Assembly: GCA_964565925.1 (NCBI GenBank)
Contig: CAZMGV010000004.1
Span: 186,001-250,000, forward strand
DNA length: 64,000 nucleotides
Source of the DNA: CAZMGV01 sp964565925
GTDB taxonomy: Bacteria; JAGRBM01; JAHCIT01
Direction: 5' to 3'
Of this stretch, positions 27,191 to 36,037 are shown piece by piece. The notes beneath the pieces are model-generated. The model was not told the origin of the DNA and ran no database searches. It worked only from the letters and a program-made list of their open reading frames with translations. Position numbers and translations under genes: made by a program. The number at the start of each line of letters is the position of its first letter. Position 1 is the first letter of the stretch.

Positions 27191-27318
27191 CCAGCCAAAA
27201 ACTCCGGGCTCCGCGAAAACGGGACCGGCAGCGCCCGTCTGGAGGGGGGCCAGCCGCCCGGTTCCGGGGCTGTGTCAATACTCAATAGATTAAAGAGTCG
27301 CCCGGAAATACCTTTAAA

Positions 27319-28878
27319 TCAAGCGGAAAGGGCTATTCCCAGCTCTTCTGCAGTTGCCGGAGGCCTCGCCCCCCGGGACGGATGGATCTCCTCGAACCCG
27401 CGGATGTTGAAGTGGTCTTCGACGATCATCAGGTGCCTGCGCTCGAACTGGGACGGTGACTTGAGGCCGCACGCCCGGGCGATCTCCAGCATGTCCTTGA
27501 TGACCGCTTTCTGGTACCGCGCCACCCGGGGCGCCTTGTTGTACGGGTCCAGGCCCGCCTGCAGCCAGGGGCTGTGCGTGGCGACGCCGGCCGGACACGT
27601 GTTGGCCGCGCACCGCAGTGCGTGGATGCAGCCGATCGACAGCATGAACCCGCGCGCGCTCTGGGCCATGTCCGCCCCGAAGGCGAGTGCCATGGCCAGT
27701 TCCGCGCCGGTGAAGATCTTCGCCGACGCGATCACGCGGATCCGGTCGCGGATGCCGTGGCTGCGCAGGGTGTCGTCCACGAGGATCAGCGCCTCGCGCA
27801 GCGGATACCCCACCCGGTCGGAGAAACTGAGCGGAGCGGCACCCGTGCCGCCCTCTTTCCCGTCCACGGTGATGAAGTCCGGATGGTGGCCGGTCTCCTT
27901 GATCGTGCGGGCGAGGTCCTCGACGAACTGCGGATCGCCGACGCAGAACTTGATCCCGACCGGCTTGCCGCTTTCCTCCTGCAGCATCCAGATGAACTTG
28001 AGCATGCCCTTCACGTCGCTCCACTCGTTGTGGGCCGGCGGGGAGATGCAGTCCCGGTCGCGCGGGATATTGCGGATCGCCGCGATCTCGGCGGTGATCT
28101 TCGATTTCGGCAGCACGCCGCCCTTGCCGGGCTTGGCCCCCTGGGAGAGCTTGATCTCGATCATCTTCACCTGCGGCCGGGCGGCGTTCTCCTTGAACCG
28201 CTCGACGTAGAAGTTGCCCTCCTCCGTCCGGCAGCCAAACTTGCCGGTGCCGATCTGCCAGCAGATGTCGGCCCCGCCCTGCAGATGGTATGGCGAAATC
28301 CCGCCCTCGCCCGTGTTGTGGTAGAAGCCGCCGTCCTTCGCGCCCAGGGACAGCGCAAGCACGGCGTTACGCCCCAGCGAACCGTAGCTCATCGCCGAGA
28401 TGTTGAACCGCTGCGCCGCGTAGGGGTGGCGACGCTTCGGGCCGACAACCACCCGGTCCGCGTGCAGCGACTCCTGCCCCGGAAACGCGCTGTGGCGGAA
28501 CAGGATCATGCCCGGCGCCTGCACGTCGAGCTTGGTTCCGAACGGGTTGCTCGAATCGACGCCCTTCGCCGACCGGTAGACCCAGTTCCTGACGTAACGG
28601 GAGACCGGCCGGTCGCCGGTGTCGTCGGAGAAGAAATACTGGCGCAGTTCCGGGCCGATCGATTCGAGGATGTACCGCATCGACCCGATTACCGGGAAGT
28701 TGTGCCGGATGGCATGCTCCTTCTGGAAAAATATGTCGTGAATCGCCCAGAGAATCAGGACAATGGTGAAGAAGGCGAGCGGGACCGCCACCGCGCCAAT
28801 GAACGTGATCATGATTCGCGTGAAATCCATGATCTTGTCCTGCGCTTCCGCTACGGGCACATACGGAACATACGGCAT
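27319..28878 (-). CDS. FMN-binding glutamate-synthase-like protein with N-terminal membrane helix
   Basis: 519 residues. A hydrophobic helix near residues 22-45 (MITFIGAVAVPLAFFTIVLI) precedes a complete glutamate-synthase FMN/Fe-S domain. Visible features are GSLGRNAVLALSLGAKDGG, KLSQGAKPGKGG, the FMN-phosphate region (GGTGAAPLSF), and three cysteines CIHALRCAANTC that match the [3Fe-4S] ligands. The glutaminase domain and an NADPH-oxidising partner are both missing, so this belongs to the stand-alone GltB2-like group of unknown physiological substrate. The membrane helix is a noteworthy addition. GGGAGGGG lies before ATG 28878. Confidence 0.9.
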   Translation of the reverse strand: MPYVPYVPVAEAQDKIMDFTRIMITFIGAVAVPLAFFTIVLILWAIHDIFFQKEHAIRHNFPVIGSMRYILESIGPELRQYFFSDDTGDRPVSRYVRNWVYRSAKGVDSSNPFGTKLDVQAPGMILFRHSAFPGQESLHADRVVVGPKRRHPYAAQRFNISAMSYGSLGRNAVLALSLGAKDGGFYHNTGEGGISPYHLQGGADICWQIGTGKFGCRTEEGNFYVERFKENAARPQVKMIEIKLSQGAKPGKGGVLPKSKITAEIAAIRNIPRDRDCISPPAHNEWSDVKGMLKFIWMLQEESGKPVGIKFCVGDPQFVEDLARTIKETGHHPDFITVDGKEGGTGAAPLSFSDRVGYPLREALILVDDTLRSHGIRDRIRVIASAKIFTGAELAMALAFGADMAQSARGFMLSIGCIHALRCAANTCPAGVATHSPWLQAGLDPYNKAPRVARYQKAVIKDMLEIARACGLKSPSQFERRHLMIVEDHFNIRGFEEIHPSRGARPPATAEELGIALSA

Positions 28879-29070
28879 GAGACCCCTCCCTGAACCGGCC
28901 GGCTTCGATAAACGACGTGGCGGTAAAATAGCCCCCCGAAACGTCCGGGGCGAGTCCCTCCTCAGTTGTCCCTCGAATTACCGCCGTTTCACCTTCGACG
29001 GGAATAATGCCGCCAGGTTGTTGCGCCCGGGGCGATTCTGACGGATACTCCGGGCAGGTAACCGGCGCGT

Positions 29071-29448
29071 ATGAGTTCCGAAAAGACCAAGAATGTCCTG
29101 ATTGTAGACGACCACACGTTCGTGAAAGCGTTCTACAAGATGGCCCTCAAACCCTATGACCTGAATCTCACCTTTGCTTACGACGGTCTCGAGGCGGTCG
29201 AGAAGGCGCGCCAGACGAAACCCGACCTGATCCTCATGGACATCAACCTGCCCCGCATGGACGGCGTATCGGCGGCCAAGATGATCCGGTCGGACCCTTA
29301 CCTGAAAGAAGTCCCGATCGTGGCGGTCTCCGCCCGCAGTCCTGACGAGTATAACGCCAAGGAAGCGGGCTTCACCCAGTGCCTGAAAAAGCCGATCACC
29401 GTGGAGCAGCTCCGCGACGCGATCGGCAAATACCTGGACCTTGAATAG
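29071..29448 (+). CDS. Single-domain CheY-like response regulator
   Basis: 125 residues, a receiver domain alone. The acidic pocket is Asp13-Asp14, the phospho-acceptor Asp57 in LILMDINLPRMDG, the switch residue Ser87 and the lysine Lys107 before a proline. No output domain is present, so it acts through protein contacts, like CheY or DivK. No kinase is adjacent; the histidine kinase at 4997-6325 or the HD-GYP sensor could be partners, but this is speculation. It is divergent from the glutamate-synthase-like gene. Confidence 0.93.
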   Translation: MSSEKTKNVLIVDDHTFVKAFYKMALKPYDLNLTFAYDGLEAVEKARQTKPDLILMDINLPRMDGVSAAKMIRSDPYLKEVPIVAVSARSPDEYNAKEAGFTQCLKKPITVEQLRDAIGKYLDLE

Positions 29449-29471
29449 CCCGCGCCTGCGGACCGCCTTCG

Positions 29472-29984
29472 CTAGTCCTGCTTTTCCAGTGTGAAATAGA
29501 GAAGCTCCGGCGAACGGACCGGAAGCTTGTAGTTCATGCGGGCAAGATACAGCCCGTCGGAAACCTTGCGCACCTCGCCGACAATCCGGCGCGCCGGACG
29601 CGGGTTGCTCTCCACGTCATAGTCGAGCTGGAACACATCGCCCGAGCCATCCAGTGCCGGAGCGATCAGCGTGTCGTATTCGAACAGGTCCCAGCCCCCC
29701 TGGTCTTTCAGCCAGTAGTTGGCGCCCTTGCCCTTCTCGAACCGCTTGCCGCGCCAGGGCATGTAGGGGCCCTGCAGCATTTCGAGGAGCGGTGCCTTCA
29801 CCACCGACGGGAGCAGGTTCATTCCGGCGGTCGTGAGCAGCCGGCCGCGATAAGCTCCGTCCAGTTCGTCGGGCTGCGGAGCCCGGAGCGACCTGAACAG
29901 CTGCTGGAGCTGCGGCTGGGTCATATAGCCCAGCGCTTCCGCTCCCGGAGCCTCGCGTCCCGAATCTTTCCGTACCGGTTCCAT
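29472..29984 (-). CDS. Hypothetical protein
   Basis: 170 residues, no family recognised. The N-terminal third is helical (TQPQLQQLFRSL). The rest has several aromatic-rich strands (GANYWLKDQGGWDLFEYDTL, DVFQLDYDVESNP, GLYLARMNYKLP) ending in YFTLEKQD, which suggests a small beta-barrel or lipocalin-like fold. No signal peptide or membrane segment. GGAGGG stands eight bases before ATG 29984, supporting translation. It lies 24 nt from the convergent end of the receiver gene. Confidence 0.72.
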   Translation of the reverse strand: MEPVRKDSGREAPGAEALGYMTQPQLQQLFRSLRAPQPDELDGAYRGRLLTTAGMNLLPSVVKAPLLEMLQGPYMPWRGKRFEKGKGANYWLKDQGGWDLFEYDTLIAPALDGSGDVFQLDYDVESNPRPARRIVGEVRKVSDGLYLARMNYKLPVRSPELLYFTLEKQD

Positions 29985-30062
29985 GATATGCGCCCTCCAA
30001 AGACCTGCCTGTGTTTAACCGAAGCATTATCCGGCGTTAACGCTTCCGATGCAACTCCGGCC

Positions 30063-30551
30063 TTATTCGTCCGAAGCGCCGTCCGGCTTGTCGTCGTGAT
30101 AATAGAGGAACGACCGGATCGCGTCGCGCAGAACTGTATCCTCGATCCGCGAAGCCCGTTTTTCGACCTCTGCCGGCAGGGAATCCGGCGGCGGTACCGG
30201 GAACTTGCGGTTCGAGTTCGATCTGCCCGCGGATTTCTCCGGCCAGCGATGGGTTTTCACTTTGGTGTATTTGAAATCGCCGGCGCCGGCTTCCCGGATC
30301 TTCTCCAGAATCGTCTGGTCGAGATTGCGGGTCTCCTGTGCCCAGGCGTCGGTCCGGGCCTCCAGGTGCAGCGTGTCGCCCTTGGAAAACGCCGGCCGCA
30401 CGTTGCGGGCGAAGGCCGGCCCCACGATCAGCACCCACCGGCGGACCAGCCGCAGGTCGACTGCGTGGGCCTCCAAACCCGAACGGGTCAGGAAGCCGGA
30501 GACCAGTTCTCCAGCCGCCTTCGGGGCCTTCTTTTTCCGCTGTTCCGCCAC
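30063..30551 (-). CDS. DUF721/DciA-like protein
   Basis: 162 residues. The N-terminal half has the DUF721 pattern: a W-x-x-I-V-G segment (RRWVLIVGPAFARNVRP) followed by a strand-rich part (DTLHLEARTDAWAQETRNLDQ). DciA proteins of this family load or interact with the replicative helicase DnaB in bacteria without DnaC. The C-terminal half here is basic then acidic and does not resemble a KH domain. The start is GTG 30551 without a clear ribosome site, so the exact N-terminus is uncertain. It stands between the hypothetical gene at 29472-29984 (same strand) and the divergent gene at 30775. Confidence 0.78.
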   Translation of the reverse strand: MAEQRKKKAPKAAGELVSGFLTRSGLEAHAVDLRLVRRWVLIVGPAFARNVRPAFSKGDTLHLEARTDAWAQETRNLDQTILEKIREAGAGDFKYTKVKTHRWPEKSAGRSNSNRKFPVPPPDSLPAEVEKRASRIEDTVLRDAIRSFLYYHDDKPDGASDE

Positions 30552-30774
30552 AACGGGATCGTGCTCGGTGAACTTTCATTCATCAACTGCCCGGATCGTG
30601 ACAGGCGCGACCAAAGACCGGCGCAGAAACGTTTGACTCCGGAGGCCTGCGCCTCGACAATAGGCATCTGAGGGACACAAGCGGAGACGAGCCATCGCAA
30701 AAGCGCCCGGAAAGAAGCGGCCCGCCGCACCCAAGCGCCCGTCGGGCAGTTCGTCCAGTTCGGGTAATAAAACC

Positions 30775-31374
30775 GTGATCCGATTCCTTGTCATAGCCGC
30801 CCTCCTGTTCACCGCCTTCGTGATCGGGATCATCGTTGCGCGCGACGATCTGCGCGAAGACGCCATCAAGCAGGCCCGTTCGGCCATCGTCGAGCCTGGC
30901 AAAGACGGAAAGAAAACCGGCAAGAAGTCCGCCTCGCCAGGCTGGATGTCGTGGTTCACCGGCGATTCCAAGGACCACCGGAAAGAGTCCGTCAAGCTCG
31001 AAACCCCCGAACCGGCGAAGCAGCAGGCCCCCCGTGCCGAACCTCCCTCGCTGCCGCCCGTCCAGGCCCCGGCCGAATACACGAACCCGGAAGACCGTCT
31101 GCCCGTCTCTCCGGCCGAACGCGCCCAGGCGAAGCAGGCTGAAAAGGAAGGCCATCCGCTCGTGAACCCCGACCGGATGAAGCAACTGGAAGAGCGCAAG
31201 GCCGAACGCGACCGCCTGATCAACATGTCGCCTGAGGAACGACGGGCTTACCGCGAAGAAAAGCGCAAGGAGCAGACCGCCCGGCGCGCTGAACGCTCCG
31301 CCCGCATCCAGCAGGGATTACAGAAGCAGCCCGGTCAGGACAGCATCGAAGACGTCCTCCAGAACAATCCGTGA
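30775..31374 (+). CDS. Membrane-anchored charged coiled-coil protein
   Basis: 199 residues, no family recognised. One N-terminal membrane helix (about 3-22, FLVIAALLFTAFVIGII) is followed by a Pro/Glu/Lys-rich linker and a very charged helix (about 115-190, RMKQLEERKAERDRLINM) that may form a coiled coil. The frame continues upstream from GTG 30775 to a stop at 30661 with sequence that looks coding (KAPGKKRPAAPKRPS), but offers no ATG, GTG or TTG; an ATC at 30694 has GGAGA upstream. The start is therefore unsure. Its stop overlaps the start of the gamma-glutamyltransferase gene (TGATG), so translation is probably coupled. Confidence 0.7.
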   Translation: MIRFLVIAALLFTAFVIGIIVARDDLREDAIKQARSAIVEPGKDGKKTGKKSASPGWMSWFTGDSKDHRKESVKLETPEPAKQQAPRAEPPSLPPVQAPAEYTNPEDRLPVSPAERAQAKQAEKEGHPLVNPDRMKQLEERKAERDRLINMSPEERRAYREEKRKEQTARRAERSARIQQGLQKQPGQDSIEDVLQNNP

Positions 31375-33056
31375 TGCACCAGCCCCGATCCGCGCTGATA
31401 ACGACCGGGTTTATCCCGGCCGCCCTGATCCTCTTCTGCAGCGGATGCAACTGGTTCAGCCGCCAGGAAACCCCTGATATCCCGCTTACGCATCGGGCGG
31501 TGGCGACTAACAGCTCGCTGGCGACCGTCGCCGCCTCCAACGTGCTCTCAGCCGGCGGCACTGCCGCCGATGCGGCAGTCGCGGCGGCGCTCATGCTGAA
31601 TGTCGCTGAACCCTGGAACTCCGGACTTGGCGGAGGCGGATTCGCGCTCGTTTATGAACCGCGGTCCGGCGGTATTACGTCGCTCGATTTCCGGGAGACC
31701 GCTCCCGCCGCACTTGATACCAAAGTGCTCGAAAAGGCCGCCGCCGCAAATCCGAACGCACTCACAGATGGCCCACTGGCCGCCGCCGTTCCCGGGCTGT
31801 GGCCCGGCCTGCTTGAACTCCATCGCCGTTTCGGCAAGCTGCCGCTGAAAGAGATCACCCGCTGGGCCGCTGGCGTAGCCGAAAGCGGTTTCCCCGTGTC
31901 GGCCTCCTATCAGAACCGTTGCCTGTTCAGGCACGACGTGCTGGCCGCCGATCCGGAGGCAAAACGGATATTCCTGAAACCCGACGGCACCTGCCCCGAA
32001 ACCGGCTGGACTCTGACCCAGTCGGAACTATCGGCACTCCTGAAAAAACTGGGTTCTGACGACAAGCCTGAACTCTGGACCAGCCTCGTCGCCGGCGCAC
32101 TCGCGGCTCGCCTGAACCCGTCAGGCAATGCGCTATCGGCGGAGGATGTCCGGAACTACCGACCCAAAGAGCGCGAGCCGATACGCGGGAAATTCCGGGA
32201 CCGCGAAATTGTCTCGATGGGGCCACCGTCATCGGGAGGAAGCCTTGTGATCGAACTCCTCCAGACGTACGAGGCAGCGGGCACTCTTTATCCCGATGCG
32301 AGCCCGGGATTTCTCTGGGTCGAAGCGTCGCGGCTCGCGTTTTTTGACCGGGCGAAGCTGCTCGGCGACCCCGATTTCGTAAAGGTCCCGGTAAAAACAC
32401 TGGCCTCTCCGGCCTATGCCGCGTCGCAGGCCAGGCGGATCACCCCCGGTTCGCCGCTGCCGCTCCCCGATGCAGACCGGTCACCGGCCGAGGGACTGGA
32501 GACAACGCATCTCTCGGTCATCGACGGCGAAGGGATGGCCGTGTCGATGACTCTCTCGATCAACACGCCGTTCGGATCCGGCGTCGTCATTCCCGGCACC
32601 GGCGTGCTGCTCAACAATCATATGGACGATTTCTACGTGAACCGGCCCAACAGCTACGGACTCGTGGGCAACGACCGGAATGCCCCGCTCCCCGGCAAGC
32701 GGCCGCTATCCAGCATGTCACCAACCTTCGTACTGAAAGACGGCAAGCTGGTGGCAGCGCTGGGCTCCCCCGGCGGCAGCCGCATACCCACGGCGGTCGC
32801 CTGGGTAATCCGCGAACTGATCGACAACGGCGCCGACGGGCGGTCGGCGGTCTGCACTCCCCGGATGCACCACCAGTGGCGGCCCGACACACTGTCCGTC
32901 GAGGACGGATTCGCGCCCGCCCCGTTCCAGAAAATGGGTTACACGACCTCGAAGCCGCTCATGGAGATCGGCAACGTCCAGATGGTTCTCAAAACCCCCA
33001 CCGGCTGGCGCGGCTATTCCGACTGCCGTGGTGACGGGATCGGCTGGGAAGAGTAG
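31374..33056 (+). CDS. ggt: Gamma-glutamyltransferase, lipoprotein form
   Basis: 560 residues from ATG 31374. The N-terminus is a lipoprotein signal ending in a lipobox (LFCSGC), so the enzyme is probably membrane-anchored outside the cytoplasm. The Ntn-hydrolase precursor is complete: the autocleavage nucleophile is Thr377 in ETTHLSV, followed by SINTPFGSG, NNHMDDF and PLSSMSPTFV, GSPGGSRIP of the small subunit. It would cleave glutathione and transfer gamma-glutamyl groups, salvaging cysteine and glutamate. It overlaps the preceding gene by one base and precedes a glycosyltransferase gene by 2 nt, so an operon is likely. Confidence 0.93.
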   Translation: MHQPRSALITTGFIPAALILFCSGCNWFSRQETPDIPLTHRAVATNSSLATVAASNVLSAGGTAADAAVAAALMLNVAEPWNSGLGGGGFALVYEPRSGGITSLDFRETAPAALDTKVLEKAAAANPNALTDGPLAAAVPGLWPGLLELHRRFGKLPLKEITRWAAGVAESGFPVSASYQNRCLFRHDVLAADPEAKRIFLKPDGTCPETGWTLTQSELSALLKKLGSDDKPELWTSLVAGALAARLNPSGNALSAEDVRNYRPKEREPIRGKFRDREIVSMGPPSSGGSLVIELLQTYEAAGTLYPDASPGFLWVEASRLAFFDRAKLLGDPDFVKVPVKTLASPAYAASQARRITPGSPLPLPDADRSPAEGLETTHLSVIDGEGMAVSMTLSINTPFGSGVVIPGTGVLLNNHMDDFYVNRPNSYGLVGNDRNAPLPGKRPLSSMSPTFVLKDGKLVAALGSPGGSRIPTAVAWVIRELIDNGADGRSAVCTPRMHHQWRPDTLSVEDGFAPAPFQKMGYTTSKPLMEIGNVQMVLKTPTGWRGYSDCRGDGIGWEE

Positions 33057-33058
33057 CG

Positions 33059-34225
33059 ATGGTCTGCCATCTGACGACCAGCTACCCGACGGCCCGCGTC
33101 CCCTATGCAGGCCATTTCATCCGGGCGCTGGCCGCCGCACAGAAGCAGGCCGGCATTTCCGTATCGGTAATCGCACCGGAAGCGGAACGAATCGATGTGG
33201 ACCGAAGCGGCGTGAAACAGGTCGATGCACATCCGGAAAACGGAAACGTGCCCGTCACCGGATTCACGGCACCGGCGGCTCTGGACGCGGCAGGCGGACT
33301 CAAGGCGCTGCTGGAACAGGACCGGTTCATGGCGCTCGCTTCGGCACCCGCACTCGGACTGAACATGCTGGCTTCGGTGCTGGGCACTGCCCGCCGTGCC
33401 GAAGTCATCCATGCCCACTGGCTGACTCCGTCGGGGGCCGTTGCGCTGGCCGCCCGCGGGCTGGTCGGTGTCCCGGCGGTGGTGACCGCCCGGGGCAGCG
33501 ACGTCGCACTGCTGGAAAGCAGTCCTGCAGGGCGGCTGTTCGCACGGATGTTCAAAAAAATTCCCGTCGCCGCCGTGTCCGCACCGCTGGCGGCCAGACT
33601 CCGGGCACTCGGTTTCGAGCGGGTCCGCACAATCGAGCAGCCACTCTCAGTCGCTCATCTGCCTGCCTGGCCGTCCAGTGGCCGCGAGCCAAACCGGCTT
33701 CTGTGGGTCGGCTCGCTCGTTGCTGATAAAAATGCCGGTCTGGCCATCCGGGCGGTCGCTGCTTTCCCCGATGTCATGCTGGAGGTCGTGGGGGACGGAC
33801 CCGAACGGCAAACCCTTGAGAAGCTTGCCCGGGACAGCCGCGTCGAAGACCGGGTGATTTTTCACGGTTCCGTGTCACCGGACAGTGTCGCCGGTTTTCA
33901 CCGGGCCGCGGGGGCGCTCCTGTTCACCTCGCTCAAAGAAGGCCGCCCCAACGCGGTGCTCGAAGCCGCGTGGCTGGGAACGCCGGTCATCGCCTCGGCC
34001 ATTCCGGCAGTGACGGAGTTCGGCGGGCTTCGACGGGCGGTCAGACTGTATGAACCGGGATCGCTGGACGGACTCATCGCCGCCATCCGCAGTCACCTTG
34101 CAAGACCCGCCGGCTCCAGAGAATTCGCGGAGCGGGCCAAAGAATCGCTCGACCTGCCGTCCTGGCCTGAAACGGTCCGGAGTTATTCCGAAATGTACCG
34201 GTCGGCCCGGGCACTCACGGCTTAG
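33059..34225 (+). CDS. GT4-family glycosyltransferase
   Basis: 388 residues with a GT-B fold. The N-terminal half has the acceptor-binding pattern (YPTARVPYAGHFIRAL and VIHAHWLTPSGAVAL). The C-terminal half has the GT4 nucleotide-sugar site (LLWVGSLVADKNAGLAIRA, then EGRPNAVLEAAWLGTPVIAS with the usual E-x7-E motif). It probably adds a sugar to a lipid- or polymer-linked acceptor at the inner face of the membrane; donor and acceptor are unknown. The ATG overlaps no gene but follows ggt by 2 nt. Its 3' end overlaps the convergent TPR gene by 11 nt. Confidence 0.88.
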   Translation: MVCHLTTSYPTARVPYAGHFIRALAAAQKQAGISVSVIAPEAERIDVDRSGVKQVDAHPENGNVPVTGFTAPAALDAAGGLKALLEQDRFMALASAPALGLNMLASVLGTARRAEVIHAHWLTPSGAVALAARGLVGVPAVVTARGSDVALLESSPAGRLFARMFKKIPVAAVSAPLAARLRALGFERVRTIEQPLSVAHLPAWPSSGREPNRLLWVGSLVADKNAGLAIRAVAAFPDVMLEVVGDGPERQTLEKLARDSRVEDRVIFHGSVSPDSVAGFHRAAGALLFTSLKEGRPNAVLEAAWLGTPVIASAIPAVTEFGGLRRAVRLYEPGSLDGLIAAIRSHLARPAGSREFAERAKESLDLPSWPETVRSYSEMYRSARALTA

Positions 34226-35282
34226 TCGCGGTGTTCATCTCGGCAAGCGTGTCCTGGTACTGTTCCGCCTTCGGGAGTTCGCGGGCGGCCTGCTCGACCA
34301 GTTCAATGCCTTCCTTCGACTTGCCCTGATTGAACAGGATGACACCGAGAGCGTATTTGACCTGCGGCAACTTGGGATTTTTCGCCAGTGCGTTGCGGTA
34401 GATGTCCGCCGCCTCGTCCAGCTTGCTGTCGGTTTCGTAGAGCTCGCCCCAGAGGGTGATTGAATCGGCATTTGTCGGTTCAATTTCAAATACCGTCTTG
34501 TACGTCTGCTCCTGCCCCGGCCGGTTGTGCGCCTTCCAGTAGAGCTGGGCCACGTTCATCAGCGCTTTGGTGTTCTTGTCTGCCACGAGACCGTCAATAT
34601 AAGGCTTCGTCTCCGCGTCCCGCCTCGCCTGGATCAGGGTCTCAAGCGCCAGCATCGAAATCTGCTCCCGCACCGCCCGGAGCTTGAAACCAAACTGCTT
34701 CTCGGAAATGTCGACCTCCTTCAGGGCCGCCTCGGCATCTTTCAGCGCGCCATCGGTATCTCCCTTGGTGAGCCGGGCACGGGCACGCTTCTGGTATAGC
34801 GTTTCGAGCGATGTGCGGGCATTTTCATACGCCGGGTCCAGTTCCAGCGCCGCGCGGTAACCCTTCTCCGCGGTGTCGAACTCATTCCCCTGTTCGTACA
34901 GATAGGCGAGGTTGAAATGAACGGCGGTCGCCAGATTTTTCAGGTCCGGGTAATCGGCAGCGATCTTTCCGCTGGCCGCCTCCAGATGCGCCTTCGCCTT
35001 GCCGGTATCGTCGTCAAGATAGGCAAGACCGATCCGTGCCTCGATCAGCCCGTCGCTGCATTTCTGGGGGATCAGGCTTTCAAGTCCCTTGCGGGCTTTC
35101 GCCAGCCCCTTCTCGCCCTTTTCCAGCGTGGCCAGGTCGTCCTTCGCCTTCTTCAGGCAGTCGGCCGAAACTTTCCCCTTGTTACGTGCCGCATAGGCCT
35201 CCGCATCGCCGGCGGATACCGGACGTGCGGAACAGATAAAAGCGCCAGTCGCTACCAGCGCGGCCAGATTTCCTTTGGTCAT
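34215..35282 (-). CDS. Exported TPR-repeat protein
   Basis: 355 residues. An N-terminal signal peptide (LAALVATGAFICSARPVSAGDA) is followed by five or more tetratricopeptide repeats, for example AVHFNLAYLYEQGNEFDTAE, GYRAALELDPAYENA and ITLWGELYETDSKLDEAADI. It should work as a periplasmic scaffold. The open frame runs to 35834 but the upstream half is antisense to tmk, so I start at ATG 35282, which has GGAG eight bases upstream and begins the signal peptide. It diverges from tmk across 63 bp. Confidence 0.88.
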   Translation of the reverse strand: MTKGNLAALVATGAFICSARPVSAGDAEAYAARNKGKVSADCLKKAKDDLATLEKGEKGLAKARKGLESLIPQKCSDGLIEARIGLAYLDDDTGKAKAHLEAASGKIAADYPDLKNLATAVHFNLAYLYEQGNEFDTAEKGYRAALELDPAYENARTSLETLYQKRARARLTKGDTDGALKDAEAALKEVDISEKQFGFKLRAVREQISMLALETLIQARRDAETKPYIDGLVADKNTKALMNVAQLYWKAHNRPGQEQTYKTVFEIEPTNADSITLWGELYETDSKLDEAADIYRNALAKNPKLPQVKYALGVILFNQGKSKEGIELVEQAARELPKAEQYQDTLAEMNTATKP

Positions 35283-35345
35283 TCGTATCGCTCCTGCCCC
35301 ACAGCCTTGCCCACAGCCCCGTTTCCGTCGCATGATCCCGCTTCG

Positions 35346-36032
35346 ATGAACCCGTCCCCGGTACCACCGCCGACCCATCCGCTCAAGCAGCTGCCCCGGG
35401 GCCTGCTGATTGCGTACGAAGGTATCGACGGCAGCGGCAAGACCACTCAGAGCAAACTGGCCGCCGACAGGCTTCGGGAGATGGGCTACCCGGTCCACTG
35501 GACCAGAGAGCCCACCGATGGGCCTTATGGCAAAGAGATTAGACGGCTCGTGAACGAGGGAAAAGCCGATAACGGCGAAGAGGTATTCCGGCTGTTCCAC
35601 GAAGACCGCAAGGAGCATTCGGCGCAGGAACTGTTCCCCCGGCTGGTGAACAACCAGATCGTCATCACCGACCGGTACTATTTTTCGAGTTACGCCTATC
35701 AGGGAGCGATGGGAGTAGACCCGGACACGATCCTTGAGCTGAGCGAAAAAGCGTTCCCCAAGCCCGATCTTGTCGTCTGGATCGACGTGCCTGTCGATAC
35801 CGCGCTGGAACGGATCCGCGCGTCGCGTCCGCATGGCTTCGACAGTTTCGAGAAGAAAGAGTTTCTCGAGAAGGTGCGGTCCAATTACGCCCGCTTCCGG
35901 CAGCGGGACAACTGGTACTGGATTGAACCGGCCCTTACCCTGGAACAGGGCGTGCGCACCGCCGTCTCGCGAATCGAGTCGGTCATCGCCAGGTCAAAAA
36001 CCGAGCAGCGGCCGTTCATTCCGGGCCGGTAA
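35346..36032 (+). CDS. tmk: Thymidylate kinase
   Basis: 228 residues. The P-loop YEGIDGSGKTTQ spans residues 24-35; the DR motif with TDRYYFSSYAYQGA is at about 108-121; PDLVVWIDVPVDTALERI is the usual core strand before the lid. It phosphorylates dTMP to dTDP. The first 17 residues are a Pro-rich extension not typical of the family; no better start exists nearer the P-loop. The end is about 20 residues longer than E. coli Tmk. Its stop is 5 nt from the convergent stop of prpE. Confidence 0.93.
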   Translation: MNPSPVPPPTHPLKQLPRGLLIAYEGIDGSGKTTQSKLAADRLREMGYPVHWTREPTDGPYGKEIRRLVNEGKADNGEEVFRLFHEDRKEHSAQELFPRLVNNQIVITDRYYFSSYAYQGAMGVDPDTILELSEKAFPKPDLVVWIDVPVDTALERIRASRPHGFDSFEKKEFLEKVRSNYARFRQRDNWYWIEPALTLEQGVRTAVSRIESVIARSKTEQRPFIPGR

Positions 36033-36037
36033 GCCGC

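Noticed and set aside
25802..28210. 802-codon open frame on the plus strand
   Set aside because: It runs antisense to the diguanylate cyclase and glutamate-synthase-like genes, whose domains are complete. Long antisense frames are expected from GC-rich codon use, and its translation is Arg/Pro-rich without any domain.
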